Source: Roseburia sp.
Lineage (GTDB): Bacteria; Bacillota; Clostridia; Christensenellales; Pumilibacteraceae
NCBI GenBank assembly: GCA_023665905.1
Contig: JAMPDA010000018.1
Location: forward strand, 1-35,156
Length of the DNA: 35,156 nt
Direction of reading: 5' to 3'
The notes beneath the pieces were generated by a model that made no database searches, was not told the DNA's origin, and worked only from the letters and a program-made list of their open reading frames with translations. A program made the translations under genes and the position numbers. This document shows positions 23,821 to 31,646 of the stretch, piece after piece (within the stretch, counting starts at the first letter, position 1; every line of letters begins with the position of its first letter).

Positions 23821-24426
23821 TCATAAATTCAGTTGTTTTATGCGGTGCATGTGATAGTAAAAATTCTGCTTTTTCAAGCCCAGAGTTTTCATAGCCGCGC
23901 CGGACGGAATGCGCTTATTAATATAGTCGTTTGCAACTGCCAAAAATTCGTCCGAATACGCCCTGCGCGGTCTGCCGAATTTGACGCCGTTATTCATTGC
24001 GATCCTTATCCCGTCCGCCTGTCTTGCCTTTATGTTTTCGCGCTCGTTCTCGGCAACGAACGACAGCACCTGCAAAACAATGTCCGAAATAAACTTGCCG
24101 ACAAGCGAATCGGCTTTCGTCCGCGTGTCGAGCAGCGGCATATCCAAAACCAAAATATCCGCGCCGATATTGTTTGTGATAAAGGACCATTCCGCTATTA
24201 TTTGATCGTAATTGCGCCCTAAACGGTCGATAGATTTAATGACAAGCAAGTCGCCGCGTTTCAGTCTTTTAAGCAGCCGCTTATAGCCGTTGCGCTCGAA
24301 GTCTTTGCCGCTTTTCTTGTCGCAGAATATGCAGCGTTGCTGTATCCCGTACTCGGAAAACGCGGCGATCTGCCGCTGTAAGTTTTGGTCGCGCGCGGAA
24401 ACGCGTCCGTATGCGTATGTAGCCAT
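23821..24426 (-). CDS. Small serine recombinase (resolvase/invertase family)
   Basis: 201 aa, about the size of Hin/Gin-type invertases. The catalytic Ser lies in YGRVSARDQN near the N-terminus. The active-site Arg pair region is VIKSIDRLGRNYDQII, and the E-helix region is SFVAENERENIKARQADGI. The C-terminus is a helix-turn-helix (SGAAMKTLGLKKQNFYYHMH). Such enzymes exchange strands at short paired sites by double-strand cleavage. The ATG at 24424-24426 is chosen because it begins the conserved domain and has GGGAG upstream. It faces away from the lipoprotein gene. A perfect 15-bp inverted repeat flanking its own promoter lies 104 bp upstream, a candidate substrate. Confidence 0.92.
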   Translation of the reverse strand: MATYAYGRVSARDQNLQRQIAAFSEYGIQQRCIFCDKKSGKDFERNGYKRLLKRLKRGDLLVIKSIDRLGRNYDQIIAEWSFITNNIGADILVLDMPLLDTRTKADSLVGKFISDIVLQVLSFVAENERENIKARQADGIRIAMNNGVKFGRPRRAYSDEFLAVANDYINKRIPSGAAMKTLGLKKQNFYYHMHRIKQLNL

Positions 24427-24460
24427 TTTTAAATTCTCCCGTTTTTTTGTTAAGCATAAC

Positions 24461-24497
24461 AAAAAAGCGCGGTTTGGGTTTGCCGTTCCGCGCTTCT
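24461..24497 (-). terminator. Terminator-like hairpin in the recombinase leader
   Basis: On the minus strand AAGCGCGG (24495-24488) pairs with CCGCGCTT (24472-24465), followed by TTTTTT. It lies between the promoter at 24587-24615 and the recombinase start, so it could attenuate the recombinase. Read the other way it also ends in CTTCTTTT and may block plus-strand read-through. A second small hairpin (TTGTTA/TAACAA) is at 24447-24462. Confidence 0.65.
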
Positions 24498-24529
24498 TTT
24501 GCGATAAAAATCAAAAAATTTTAGGAAAA

Positions 24530-24640
24530 GTGTACTTTTACTACAACGCCGTTTTTAGTTGTTTTTTACTTAAAAACACCGTAAAAAGTATATCATATCG
24601 CCGCAAATTTATCAAGTAAACCGACGTAGTAAAAGTACAC
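24530..24640. repeat. 15-bp perfect inverted repeat bracketing a promoter (possible invertible segment)
   Basis: GTGTACTTTTACTAC (24530-24544) and its exact complement GTAGTAAAAGTACAC (24626-24640) enclose 81 bp. ACTACAACG is also repeated in direct orientation at 24540-24548 and 24645-24653. The enclosed segment holds the minus-strand promoter. If recombination occurs between the two arms, the promoter would turn to face the lipoprotein gene, whose ribosome-binding site and start lie just outside the right arm. Alternatives are a regulator-binding site pair or the ends of a tiny mobile element. Confidence 0.7.
24587..24615 (-). promoter_or_regulatory. Strong promoter inside the inverted repeat
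   Basis: On the minus strand: TTGATA (24615-24610), 17-bp spacer, TATACT (24592-24587). In the present orientation it drives the recombinase. No comparable plus-strand promoter is visible for the lipoprotein. Confidence 0.8.
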
Positions 24641-24668
24641 ATTAACTACAACGAAAAAGGAGACGAAA

Positions 24669-25619
24669 ATGAAAAGAAAACTCTTACTTGTGCTTGCGAT
24701 ATCTGTCTGCGCGCTCGGCTGTGCGTTATGCCTTACGGCGTGCAATGGCGACAAATCGGACAATACCGGCGACGATACGGGCGGCGAGCCCGCGCCGACG
24801 TACGAGGTCACTGCCGCCGAGTGGACGCAAATTCTTAGCGGCGCGGATAACTTTACCGTGACGGGAACGGAAGACGGCGACGAAATGACGGGAAAAGTCG
24901 TCGGGGTTTCGGTGTTGCAGGAAATGGGTGTGCAGCAGCAACTGTTGACCAAAGACGGTGAAAAGTACTACGGCTATTCGTTCGACGGGACGAAGTGGAC
25001 CAGAACGTCGTTAAGCCAAAGCAACTATGAGCGGAGAATGACGCAAGCTAAAATGCCGGCATTTTTCAAAGACGATTTTTCGGCGTTCGCTTTTGCCGAC
25101 GGCAAATATACCGTCGCGTCGCTTGATAAGACATCTACATTGGGCAGTACGTTTACAAATGTGGAGATCTCGTTCAAAAACGGTGATTTAGTCGGGCTCA
25201 AGTGCATAATGCAAAACGGATATGAAACAATAGACTACGTGATCGGAAACGTAGGCGCTACCGAAATAGAAATGCCGACGAGTTACACTTCCGTCATACA
25301 GGGTATGTATAATATGGTCGTAGAAGGCGAGACGGGCTGGACTCTTGCCGACGACCTCGGCATTGAATTCACCACCGACGGAACTTGCCATATGGAGAGT
25401 GCGGGAACGTACCAAATAGCAAACGATATTATCACGATGTCGTTTGACGACGGCAATACATATTACGCTACGGTTGACGGCAAGATCCTGTGGCTGTTCG
25501 AGAGTAAAGCCGACGCCGCCGATATCGCTAATTCGATACAGCCTTTTTATAACGGCGACGAGATCGACGCAGGCGACCGCGCGAAGATAGTCGCTCTGTT
25601 CGGCGACGGCGCATATTAA
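24669..25619 (+). CDS. Lipoprotein of unknown function
   Basis: 316 aa. The N-terminal signal MKRKLLLVLAISVCALGCAL is followed by the lipobox LTAC, with lipidation predicted at the Cys of LTACNGD, so the protein is anchored to the outer face of the membrane. An acidic, Gly/Asp-rich linker (residues 26-44) precedes a domain beginning YEVTAAEWTQILSGADNFTV. Beta-rich stretches follow (EKYYGYSFDGTKWTR, GTYQIANDIITMSFDDGNTY). No family is recognised with confidence. AAGGAG lies 6 nt before the ATG. No good promoter in the current orientation is seen, which fits the idea of a switchable promoter at 24530-24640. Confidence 0.88.
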   Translation: MKRKLLLVLAISVCALGCALCLTACNGDKSDNTGDDTGGEPAPTYEVTAAEWTQILSGADNFTVTGTEDGDEMTGKVVGVSVLQEMGVQQQLLTKDGEKYYGYSFDGTKWTRTSLSQSNYERRMTQAKMPAFFKDDFSAFAFADGKYTVASLDKTSTLGSTFTNVEISFKNGDLVGLKCIMQNGYETIDYVIGNVGATEIEMPTSYTSVIQGMYNMVVEGETGWTLADDLGIEFTTDGTCHMESAGTYQIANDIITMSFDDGNTYYATVDGKILWLFESKADAADIANSIQPFYNGDEIDAGDRAKIVALFGDGAY

Positions 25620-25670
25620 AATCCACGGGCTTGTTTTATCCGCGAAGTAACGCGTACATAAACTACTAAA

Positions 25671-25710
25671 ATAAAAGCGTTCACGCAATTTGCATGGACG
25701 CTTTTATATT
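25671..25710. terminator. Terminator after lipoprotein gene
   Basis: ATAAAAGCGTTC pairs with GGACGCTTTTAT around a loop. It is symmetric, so it may work in both directions. Confidence 0.8.
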
Positions 25711-25712
25711 AG

Positions 25713-25744
25713 CAAAAACCGCTTGACGGGCAAGCGGTTTTTTG
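25713..25744. terminator. Bidirectional terminator between convergent genes
   Basis: CAAAAACCGCTTG pairs with CAAGCGGTTTTTTG around a short loop. It lies 16 bp past the end of the kinase gene on the minus strand, immediately beside the preceding hairpin. Confidence 0.88.
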
Positions 25745-25760
25745 ATTGTATTGCTGTTTT

Positions 25761-26780
25761 TTACGGTTTATACGGTTGTGAAAAAGATTGATTGGACGGC
25801 ATGAACTCGCCGTAGAACATCTGCTGGAACGCGCCTATATTGGAGTATCTGTCGTTGGGATCGACCGCCAAGGCTTTTAACAGCGTTTTTTCGCGTATGG
25901 GCTGGATCTTTACGTTCAGCGCCGACGGCGGAACGATCTTGTCGTGTGCGTAGCGCTCCGTGGCTTCGGGCGGCGGATTGCCGACGAGGCAGGTGTAAAT
26001 GGTGGCGCCTATCTCGTAGATGTCCGTCCAAGGTCCTTGCTTTTTGCCCTGCGAGTACAGCTCGATGGGGGAGTAGCCCTTTTTGAGGACGAAGAACGGT
26101 TTGGCGACGTTTTGCGTGTATATGGACGCCGCGCCGAGGTCGATAAGCTTTATGGCGCGATTATTGACTATCTGTATGTTTTCGGGCGATATGTCTTTAT
26201 GGATAACTCCGTTCTGGTGCAACTGCAACAGTGTTTCGAGTATCGGGCGCATTATATTGAGAGTTTCGTTTATGTGCAGACGGCCGCCTCTGCCGTTTAT
26301 AAAGCGGTGCAGGCTCATGCCGTCGAGATACTCCATAACTATGTACGCGGTGCCGTTGGTCAGAAAGAAGTCGTAAATGCTGACTATGCCGTCGAGATGT
26401 TTTATGGACGTCATGACCTTGGCTTCCTGTATGAAAGCGGTCAGCCAATAGTTGAACGCCTTAGCGTTGTTCGCGTCCGAAACGTCCACGGCGCACGTGT
26501 TGGGCGCGCGGTTGGTGTAGCCTTTCGGGAAAAATTCTTTTATCGCGACGCGCCGACAGGTGAGCATATCGTACGCCTTGTACGTAATGCCGAAGCCGCC
26601 GCGGCCGAGCGGCGCGCCGATGAGATACCGCCCTGCGAGCAGTGTGCGCAGCGGCAGTGCGGACGGCGTGTTGCGGTCGGCGTCCGCACGCTTGCCGCAT
26701 CTCGGGCAGACGCGCGTGCGCGGATCGATAGAGCCGAAACAGTTAAGGCATATATAGCGTATGTCCCTTACGTCCTGCAT
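25761..26780 (-). CDS. Ser/Thr protein kinase with N-terminal zinc ribbon
   Basis: 339 aa. Residues 9-30 form a zinc ribbon (YICLNCFGS and VCPRCGKRAD, two CxxC pairs). A Hanks-type kinase domain follows: glycine loop LGRGGFGITYKA, catalytic lysine in RRVAIKEFFPKG, hinge VMEYLDGMSL, catalytic loop VIHKDISPENIQI (HKD in place of HRD), and the metal-binding DLG (usually DFG) in LIDLGAAS. The key Lys and both Asp residues are present, so it should be active. No membrane segment or PASTA domain is visible, so it is a soluble kinase unlike PrkC. Substrates are unknown. The ATG at 26780 lies 6 nt past a consensus -10, so the mRNA appears leaderless. Confidence 0.92.
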   Translation of the reverse strand: MQDVRDIRYICLNCFGSIDPRTRVCPRCGKRADADRNTPSALPLRTLLAGRYLIGAPLGRGGFGITYKAYDMLTCRRVAIKEFFPKGYTNRAPNTCAVDVSDANNAKAFNYWLTAFIQEAKVMTSIKHLDGIVSIYDFFLTNGTAYIVMEYLDGMSLHRFINGRGGRLHINETLNIMRPILETLLQLHQNGVIHKDISPENIQIVNNRAIKLIDLGAASIYTQNVAKPFFVLKKGYSPIELYSQGKKQGPWTDIYEIGATIYTCLVGNPPPEATERYAHDKIVPPSALNVKIQPIREKTLLKALAVDPNDRYSNIGAFQQMFYGEFMPSNQSFSQPYKP

Positions 26781-26786
26781 AACAGA

Positions 26787-26815
26787 ATTATACACCCGGC
26801 CTGCGGTTTTGTCAA
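26787..26815 (-). promoter_or_regulatory. Consensus promoter for kinase gene, predicted leaderless
   Basis: On the minus strand: perfect TTGACA (26815-26810), 17-bp spacer, perfect TATAAT (26792-26787). Only TCTGTT separates the -10 from the ATG, so transcription should begin at or next to the A of the start codon. Confidence 0.88.
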
Positions 26816-26876
26816 TATTTTGAAGCGGCTTTGACGGCGCATAATTTACCATAATTTACAATGTTCTTAAAATCGA

Positions 26877-26905
26877 TTGACCGCGCGAATGTTATATGTT
26901 ACAAT
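26877..26905 (+). promoter_or_regulatory. Sigma-A promoter for hemolysin III-like/ileS operon
   Basis: TTGACC, 17-bp spacer, TACAAT (26900-26905). Start near 26912, so frames beginning before this point are not the real start. Confidence 0.78.
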
Positions 26906-26980
26906 ATATTTACGGCAGGCGCGTTTGCGCCGCCGTGGCGCACTGTAAAGAGCGCACGATCATTCGGAAACAGTACGGTA

Positions 26981-27661
26981 ATGAGCAAGACAAAGGTAAT
27001 GCAAACGCAAATAGCGTACAGCCGGTCTGAAGAACTCACAAATATCATAACGCATGCGATAGGCGCGGCGTTATCGTTTGTAGGGCTTGTTTTTCTAATG
27101 CTCAAAGCCGTTTCGGGCGATATTTCGGCTTTAGGCGTAATATCGGTATTTTTATACGGCTTTGCCGTTACGTCCGTGCTCGCGGCGAGCGCGCTTTATC
27201 ACGCCATGCCTTACGGAACGCGTGCACGCGCCGTGCTTAGGCGAGCGGACCACTGCTTTGTGCCTGCGGTGATACTCGGCACTGCCGCGCCGTTTGCTTT
27301 TATAGGGCTCGCCGGCGGCAGTTACGCCGACGGCGTATGGGGATATTCGCTGTTCGCAATCATAGGAGTTATCGCGATAGCGTCTATCGTTTTGAACATT
27401 GCGGACGCCAATGCGTTTAAGATATACAATTTAGTCGGGTACGTCCTTATGGGCTGGGCGTGCGTATTGCGCATGCACCGCATTTACGCGCTGTGCGGCG
27501 GCGCTTGCTTTTGGTTTTTGACGGGCGGCTGCCTTGCGTATTCGTTCGGCATAGTGTTTTACGCGATCAAAAAATTGCGTTTCGGTCATGCGATATGGCA
27601 TATGTTCGTGCTGTTGGGCGCGGCATTGAATTTCGTAAGTATTTACACTTTTTTACTGTGA
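26981..27661 (+). CDS. Hemolysin III / PAQR-family membrane protein
   Basis: 226 aa with seven membrane segments, family of YqfA/HlyIII related to adiponectin receptors. Conserved marks are the N-terminal EELTNIITHAIGAALSF, ASALYHAM with the SxxYH motif, RRADHCFVPAVILGTAAPF with the D-H motif, and the C-terminal HAIWHMFVLLGAALNF. The conserved histidines and Asp coordinate a metal in PAQR proteins. The bacterial function is not settled; haemolysis is only historical. ATG 26981 is chosen as the first start after the promoter, with ATG 26999 as an alternative. ileS follows 8 bp later. Confidence 0.9.
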   Translation: MSKTKVMQTQIAYSRSEELTNIITHAIGAALSFVGLVFLMLKAVSGDISALGVISVFLYGFAVTSVLAASALYHAMPYGTRARAVLRRADHCFVPAVILGTAAPFAFIGLAGGSYADGVWGYSLFAIIGVIAIASIVLNIADANAFKIYNLVGYVLMGWACVLRMHRIYALCGGACFWFLTGGCLAYSFGIVFYAIKKLRFGHAIWHMFVLLGAALNFVSIYTFLL

Positions 27662-27669
27662 GGAAAAGT

Positions 27670-30600
27670 ATGTATAAAAAAGTAGCGGCGTACGCGCCCG
27701 TGGAACTCGAAAAACGCGTACTCGGGTTTTGGCAGCAAAACGACGTGTTCGGCAAGAGCATCGAAAACCGTGTCGGCGGCAATGAATTTTCTTTCTACGA
27801 CGGACCGCCGACGGCTAACGGCAAGCCGCACGTCGGGCACGTTCTGACGCGCACGATGAAGGACATCATTCCGCGCTATCACACGATGAAAGGCGAGCAC
27901 GTTTTGCGCAAAGCCGGCTGGGATACGCACGGACTGCCCGTCGAGCTCGAGGTGGAAAAATCCCTGCATATCGACGGCAAGCAGGATATAGAAAAGTACG
28001 GTGTCGAGCCGTTTATAGAACAGTGCAAAAAGAGCGTTTGGAAATACAAGTCCGAATGGGAAAAAATGTCCGAGCGCGTCGGCTATTGGGCGGACATGGA
28101 ACACCCGTACGTCACGTACGACGACAACTACATCGAGTCGGTGTGGTGGTCGCTCAAACAGATATTCGACCGCGGTCTTATATACAAAGGTCACAAGATA
28201 GTCCCGTACTGCCCGCGCTGCGGCACGGCGCTTTCCTCGCACGAGGTCGCGCAGGGCTATAAGGACGTGACGGAACGCACCGCGGTGGTCGGCTTCGATT
28301 CCGATTTTGCCGGCGGCGTCAGATTTTTGGCGTGGACGACTACGCCCTGGACGCTCCCGTCCAACGTCGCGCTGTGCGTAAATCCCGACTTCGACTACGT
28401 GCTTATCGAAGCGAACGGCGGAAGATACATCTTGGCTAAGGAGCTTGCGGATAAGCATTTCGAAACGTATACGACCGTCGCAACGTACAAGGGCAGTATG
28501 CTCGTCGGCGCGCACTACGTTCCGCTGTATAAAACGTACACTGGCGAAAAGGACAGCTATCGCGTCGTCGCCGACGGCTACGTCACGCTTTCCGAGGGCA
28601 CGGGCATAGTCCACATCGCGCCCGCGTTCGGCGAGGACGACGCACGGATCGGTCGCGCGTACGACCTGCCGTTCGTGCAGACCATAGACGATCGCGGACG
28701 CTTTACCGAGCCGAAGCAATACGAGGGCAAATTTTGCAAGGACGCGGATAAAGATATCCTCGCGGACTTGAAAGAGCGCGGACTGCTTCTTTCCGCGCCC
28801 ATGTTCACGCACAGCTATCCGTTCTGCTGGCGGTGCAATACGCCGCTTTTATACTACGCGCGCTCCACCTGGTTTATAAAGACCACGGCGGTAAAAGACG
28901 AGCTGATAGCCAACAACGCGTCGGTAAATTGGTATCCGCCGTCCATCGGCTCGGGACGCATGGGTAACTTTTTGGAAAACGTCATCGATTGGGGGTTGTC
29001 GCGCGACAGATATTGGGGAACGCCGCTGCCGCTGTGGGTGTGCGACAAGTGCGGAAAAATAGAGGCGATAGGCTCCAAAGCCGAACTCAAGGAAAAATGC
29101 GGCATAAAGGGCGATATCGAACTGCATAAGCCGTATGTGGATAAAGCGGTGTACAAATGCTCGTGCGGCGGAACGATGAAGCGCACGCCCGAGGTCATCG
29201 ACTGCTGGTACGATTCGGGCGCAATGCCGTTTGCGCAGTATCACTATCCGTTCGAGAACAAAGATGTATTCGAAAAGACTTTCCCTGCGGACTTCATTTC
29301 GGAAGCGGTCGATCAGACGCGCGGATGGTTTTATACTCTGCTCGTGATATCGACGTTGCTTTTCAAGAGCGCGCCGTTTAAGAACTGCGTCGTACTCGGG
29401 CACGTCACGGACGAGCAGGGCAGAAAGCAGTCCAAGCACCTCGGCAACGTCGTAGACCCCTGGTCGGTGCTCGACGTCACCGGCGCGGACGCCGTTCGCT
29501 GGTATTATTACACCAACTCCGCGCCCTATCTGCCGTCGCGCTTTTACATGCGCGCGGTTTCGGAGTCGCAGAACAAATATCTCGGCACGCTGTACAACAC
29601 TTACGCGTTCTACGTGATGTATGCCGAAATAGACAGCTTCGACCCGTTCAAGGTCGATGCGAAAAAAGTTAAATACTCGCTGCTGGATAAGTGGCTGCTG
29701 AGCGAGCTGAACGAGCTCGTCGGCAAGGTGGACGGCTTGCTTTCCGAATACAAGATATACGAATCCGCGCGGCTCATCGGCGGCTTTACGGACATGCTTT
29801 CCAACTGGTATGTCAGGCGCAGTCGCGAGCGGTTTTGGGGCGGCGGAATGTCGGACGACAAGACGGCGGCGTTTTACACGCTGTTCACGGCGCTCGACAC
29901 CGTAAGCCGTCTTACCGCGCCGTTCACGCCGTTCATAGCCGAGGAGATATATCAAAACATCGTGCGCTCGGTAAATGCCGACGCGCCTATATCGGTGCAC
30001 ACGGCGGACTTTCCCGTCGTCGATAAAAAGCTCGTCGATACGCGCCTTTCGTCGGATATGGAGCGCGTCATTAAGGCGGCGGAGCTCGGCAGAGCGGCGC
30101 GCAACAAGAGCGGTATAAAGAACCGTCAGACCCTTTCCAAAGTGATAGTGGCGGGCGAGTTCCCGACCGCGTACGCGGACATACTCGCCGACGAGCTCAA
30201 CGTAAAGGAAGTGGTGCGCGGCGGCGCGTCCGAGCTGACGGGCTACGAAGTAAAGCCGCAGCTCAAGACGGTCGGACCCAAGTACGGCAAAGCCGTCGGC
30301 AGCATACGCGCGCATCTTGCGCAAAACGGCGACGTCGCGGCAAAGACCGCGCTCGCAGGCGGAGTGTATTCCTTCGACGCGGACGGCGTAAAAGTAGAGC
30401 TCACCAAAGACGATATGCTCATCTCCACGCGTGGCGCGGAAGGGTATTCGGTGGAAGCGGATGGCGACCTTACCGTGGCGCTCGACGTAACACTGACCGC
30501 CGCGCTCATCAAAGAGGGCGCGGCGCGCGAGCTCATATCCAAGATACAGACCATGCGCAAAAATCACGGCTTCGACGTGACCGACAGGATAAAACTTCGC

Positions 30601-30768
30601 TACGCCGGCGACGCGTTCGTCGAAGAAGTGTTCGGAGAATACGGCGCGCGCATAGCAAAGGTGACGCTCGCGTCGAGCACGGAAAAGCTGAAAGGCGAAG
30701 CGTGCGCCGATGCCGAAAAAGCGGACATCAACGGTCACGAAGCGCTCATCTCGGTGGAGAAATGTTAG
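27670..30768 (+). CDS. ileS: Isoleucyl-tRNA synthetase
   Basis: 1032 aa, class I, length and sequence of the longer IleRS type found in many Clostridia. The HIGH signature reads HVGH in YDGPPTANGKPHVGHVLTRT. The editing domain threonine-rich and Asp region includes AWTTTPWTLPSNVAL and GTGIVHIAPAFGEDDARIG. The KMSKS loop reads KQSKH in EQGRKQSKHLGNVVDPW, with Gln at the Met position. A CxxC zinc-binding insert (VCDKCGKIEA, YKCSCGG) precedes VIDCWYDSGAMPFAQYHYPF. The anticodon-binding domain and a roughly 200-residue C-terminal tail complete the protein. GAGG lies upstream of the ATG. No T-box precedes it in the 8-bp gap, and the operon leader is too short for one. Confidence 0.97.
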   Translation: MYKKVAAYAPVELEKRVLGFWQQNDVFGKSIENRVGGNEFSFYDGPPTANGKPHVGHVLTRTMKDIIPRYHTMKGEHVLRKAGWDTHGLPVELEVEKSLHIDGKQDIEKYGVEPFIEQCKKSVWKYKSEWEKMSERVGYWADMEHPYVTYDDNYIESVWWSLKQIFDRGLIYKGHKIVPYCPRCGTALSSHEVAQGYKDVTERTAVVGFDSDFAGGVRFLAWTTTPWTLPSNVALCVNPDFDYVLIEANGGRYILAKELADKHFETYTTVATYKGSMLVGAHYVPLYKTYTGEKDSYRVVADGYVTLSEGTGIVHIAPAFGEDDARIGRAYDLPFVQTIDDRGRFTEPKQYEGKFCKDADKDILADLKERGLLLSAPMFTHSYPFCWRCNTPLLYYARSTWFIKTTAVKDELIANNASVNWYPPSIGSGRMGNFLENVIDWGLSRDRYWGTPLPLWVCDKCGKIEAIGSKAELKEKCGIKGDIELHKPYVDKAVYKCSCGGTMKRTPEVIDCWYDSGAMPFAQYHYPFENKDVFEKTFPADFISEAVDQTRGWFYTLLVISTLLFKSAPFKNCVVLGHVTDEQGRKQSKHLGNVVDPWSVLDVTGADAVRWYYYTNSAPYLPSRFYMRAVSESQNKYLGTLYNTYAFYVMYAEIDSFDPFKVDAKKVKYSLLDKWLLSELNELVGKVDGLLSEYKIYESARLIGGFTDMLSNWYVRRSRERFWGGGMSDDKTAAFYTLFTALDTVSRLTAPFTPFIAEEIYQNIVRSVNADAPISVHTADFPVVDKKLVDTRLSSDMERVIKAAELGRAARNKSGIKNRQTLSKVIVAGEFPTAYADILADELNVKEVVRGGASELTGYEVKPQLKTVGPKYGKAVGSIRAHLAQNGDVAAKTALAGGVYSFDADGVKVELTKDDMLISTRGAEGYSVEADGDLTVALDVTLTAALIKEGAARELISKIQTMRKNHGFDVTDRIKLRYAGDAFVEEVFGEYGARIAKVTLASSTEKLKGEACADAEKADINGHEALISVEKC

Positions 30769-31646
30769 CGCCCGATTGGCAAGACTATAAGATCCTCGGC
30801 ACGGGCGACGGGCTGAAGCTCGAGCTGTGGAAGGACGTTATGTTGCTCCGACCAGATCCGCAGGCGATATGGCGCGCTACGGTGGACTACTCGAAGTACG
30901 ACTGTCACGCCCGCTACGAGCGCGACCGCTCGGGCGGCGGCAAGTGGATAGTGTACAAAAAAATGCCCGACGAGTGGAAAATAGGCTGGCGCGACTTCGA
31001 GTTTATCGTAAAGCCCACCGGCTTCAAGCATACGGGAGTGTTCCCCGAGCAGGCGGTCAACTGGGCGCGGCTGTCGGAAGTCGTAAAGAGTGCGGCGGCG
31101 CGCGGCAGGCAGCCGAAGATACTCAACCTGTTCGCGTACACGGGCGCATCGACAGCGGTGCTCGCGGCGAGCGGCGCGCACGTGACGCACGTGGACGCGG
31201 CAAAGGGCATGGTCGAGCGCGCTCGGCGCAACTGTATGATAAACGGCGTGCCGCAGGAGAACGTGCGCTTTATAATAGACGACTGCAAAAAGTTTGTCGC
31301 GCGCGAACTGCGCCGCGGCAAGCAGTACGACGCGGTGATAATGGATCCGCCGAGCTACGGGCGCGGATCGAACGGCGAGGTGTGGCGCATGGAAGACGAC
31401 GTTTTCGATCTTGTCGAGCTCGCCGCAAAAGCCGCGCAAGACGCGCAGTTCTTTTTGATAAACAGCTACACGACGGGCTTACAGCCGCAGACGATAGCCA
31501 ATATTTTGACGGCGGTCATGCCGCACGGCAGGACGGAAGCGTACGAAGTTTGCCTGCCTACGGAATGTGATATCGCGCTTCCGTGCGGTTGCAGCGGACT
31601 GTGGACGGCAAACATAAAAGATCATGCGTTACGGGAGGACGTATAA
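30762..31646 (+). CDS. Class I SAM-dependent RNA methyltransferase, RlmI/RlmK-like catalytic domain
   Basis: 294 aa. The SAM-binding core is LNLFAYTGASTAVLAASGAH with the acidic VTHVDAAKGMVERARRN. The catalytic motif is VIMDPPSYGRG, typical of 23S rRNA cytosine/guanine methyltransferases related to RlmI, RlmK and RlmL, and the C-terminal strands are FFLINSYTTGLQ. The PUA-type N-terminal domain of RlmI is absent. In its place residues 1-100 form a small beta-rich region (GLKLELWKDVMLLRPDPQAI). It probably modifies rRNA, but the exact base is unknown. The ATG at 30762 has GGTGGAG upstream and overlaps the end of ileS by 7 bp. Confidence 0.88.
   Translation: MLAPDWQDYKILGTGDGLKLELWKDVMLLRPDPQAIWRATVDYSKYDCHARYERDRSGGGKWIVYKKMPDEWKIGWRDFEFIVKPTGFKHTGVFPEQAVNWARLSEVVKSAAARGRQPKILNLFAYTGASTAVLAASGAHVTHVDAAKGMVERARRNCMINGVPQENVRFIIDDCKKFVARELRRGKQYDAVIMDPPSYGRGSNGEVWRMEDDVFDLVELAAKAAQDAQFFLINSYTTGLQPQTIANILTAVMPHGRTEAYEVCLPTECDIALPCGCSGLWTANIKDHALREDV

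Noticed and set aside
28849..30738. A 629-codon open frame on the minus strand inside ileS
   Set aside because: It is the antisense reading of a strongly conserved gene in high-GC codons, with no family motif, promoter or ribosome-binding site.
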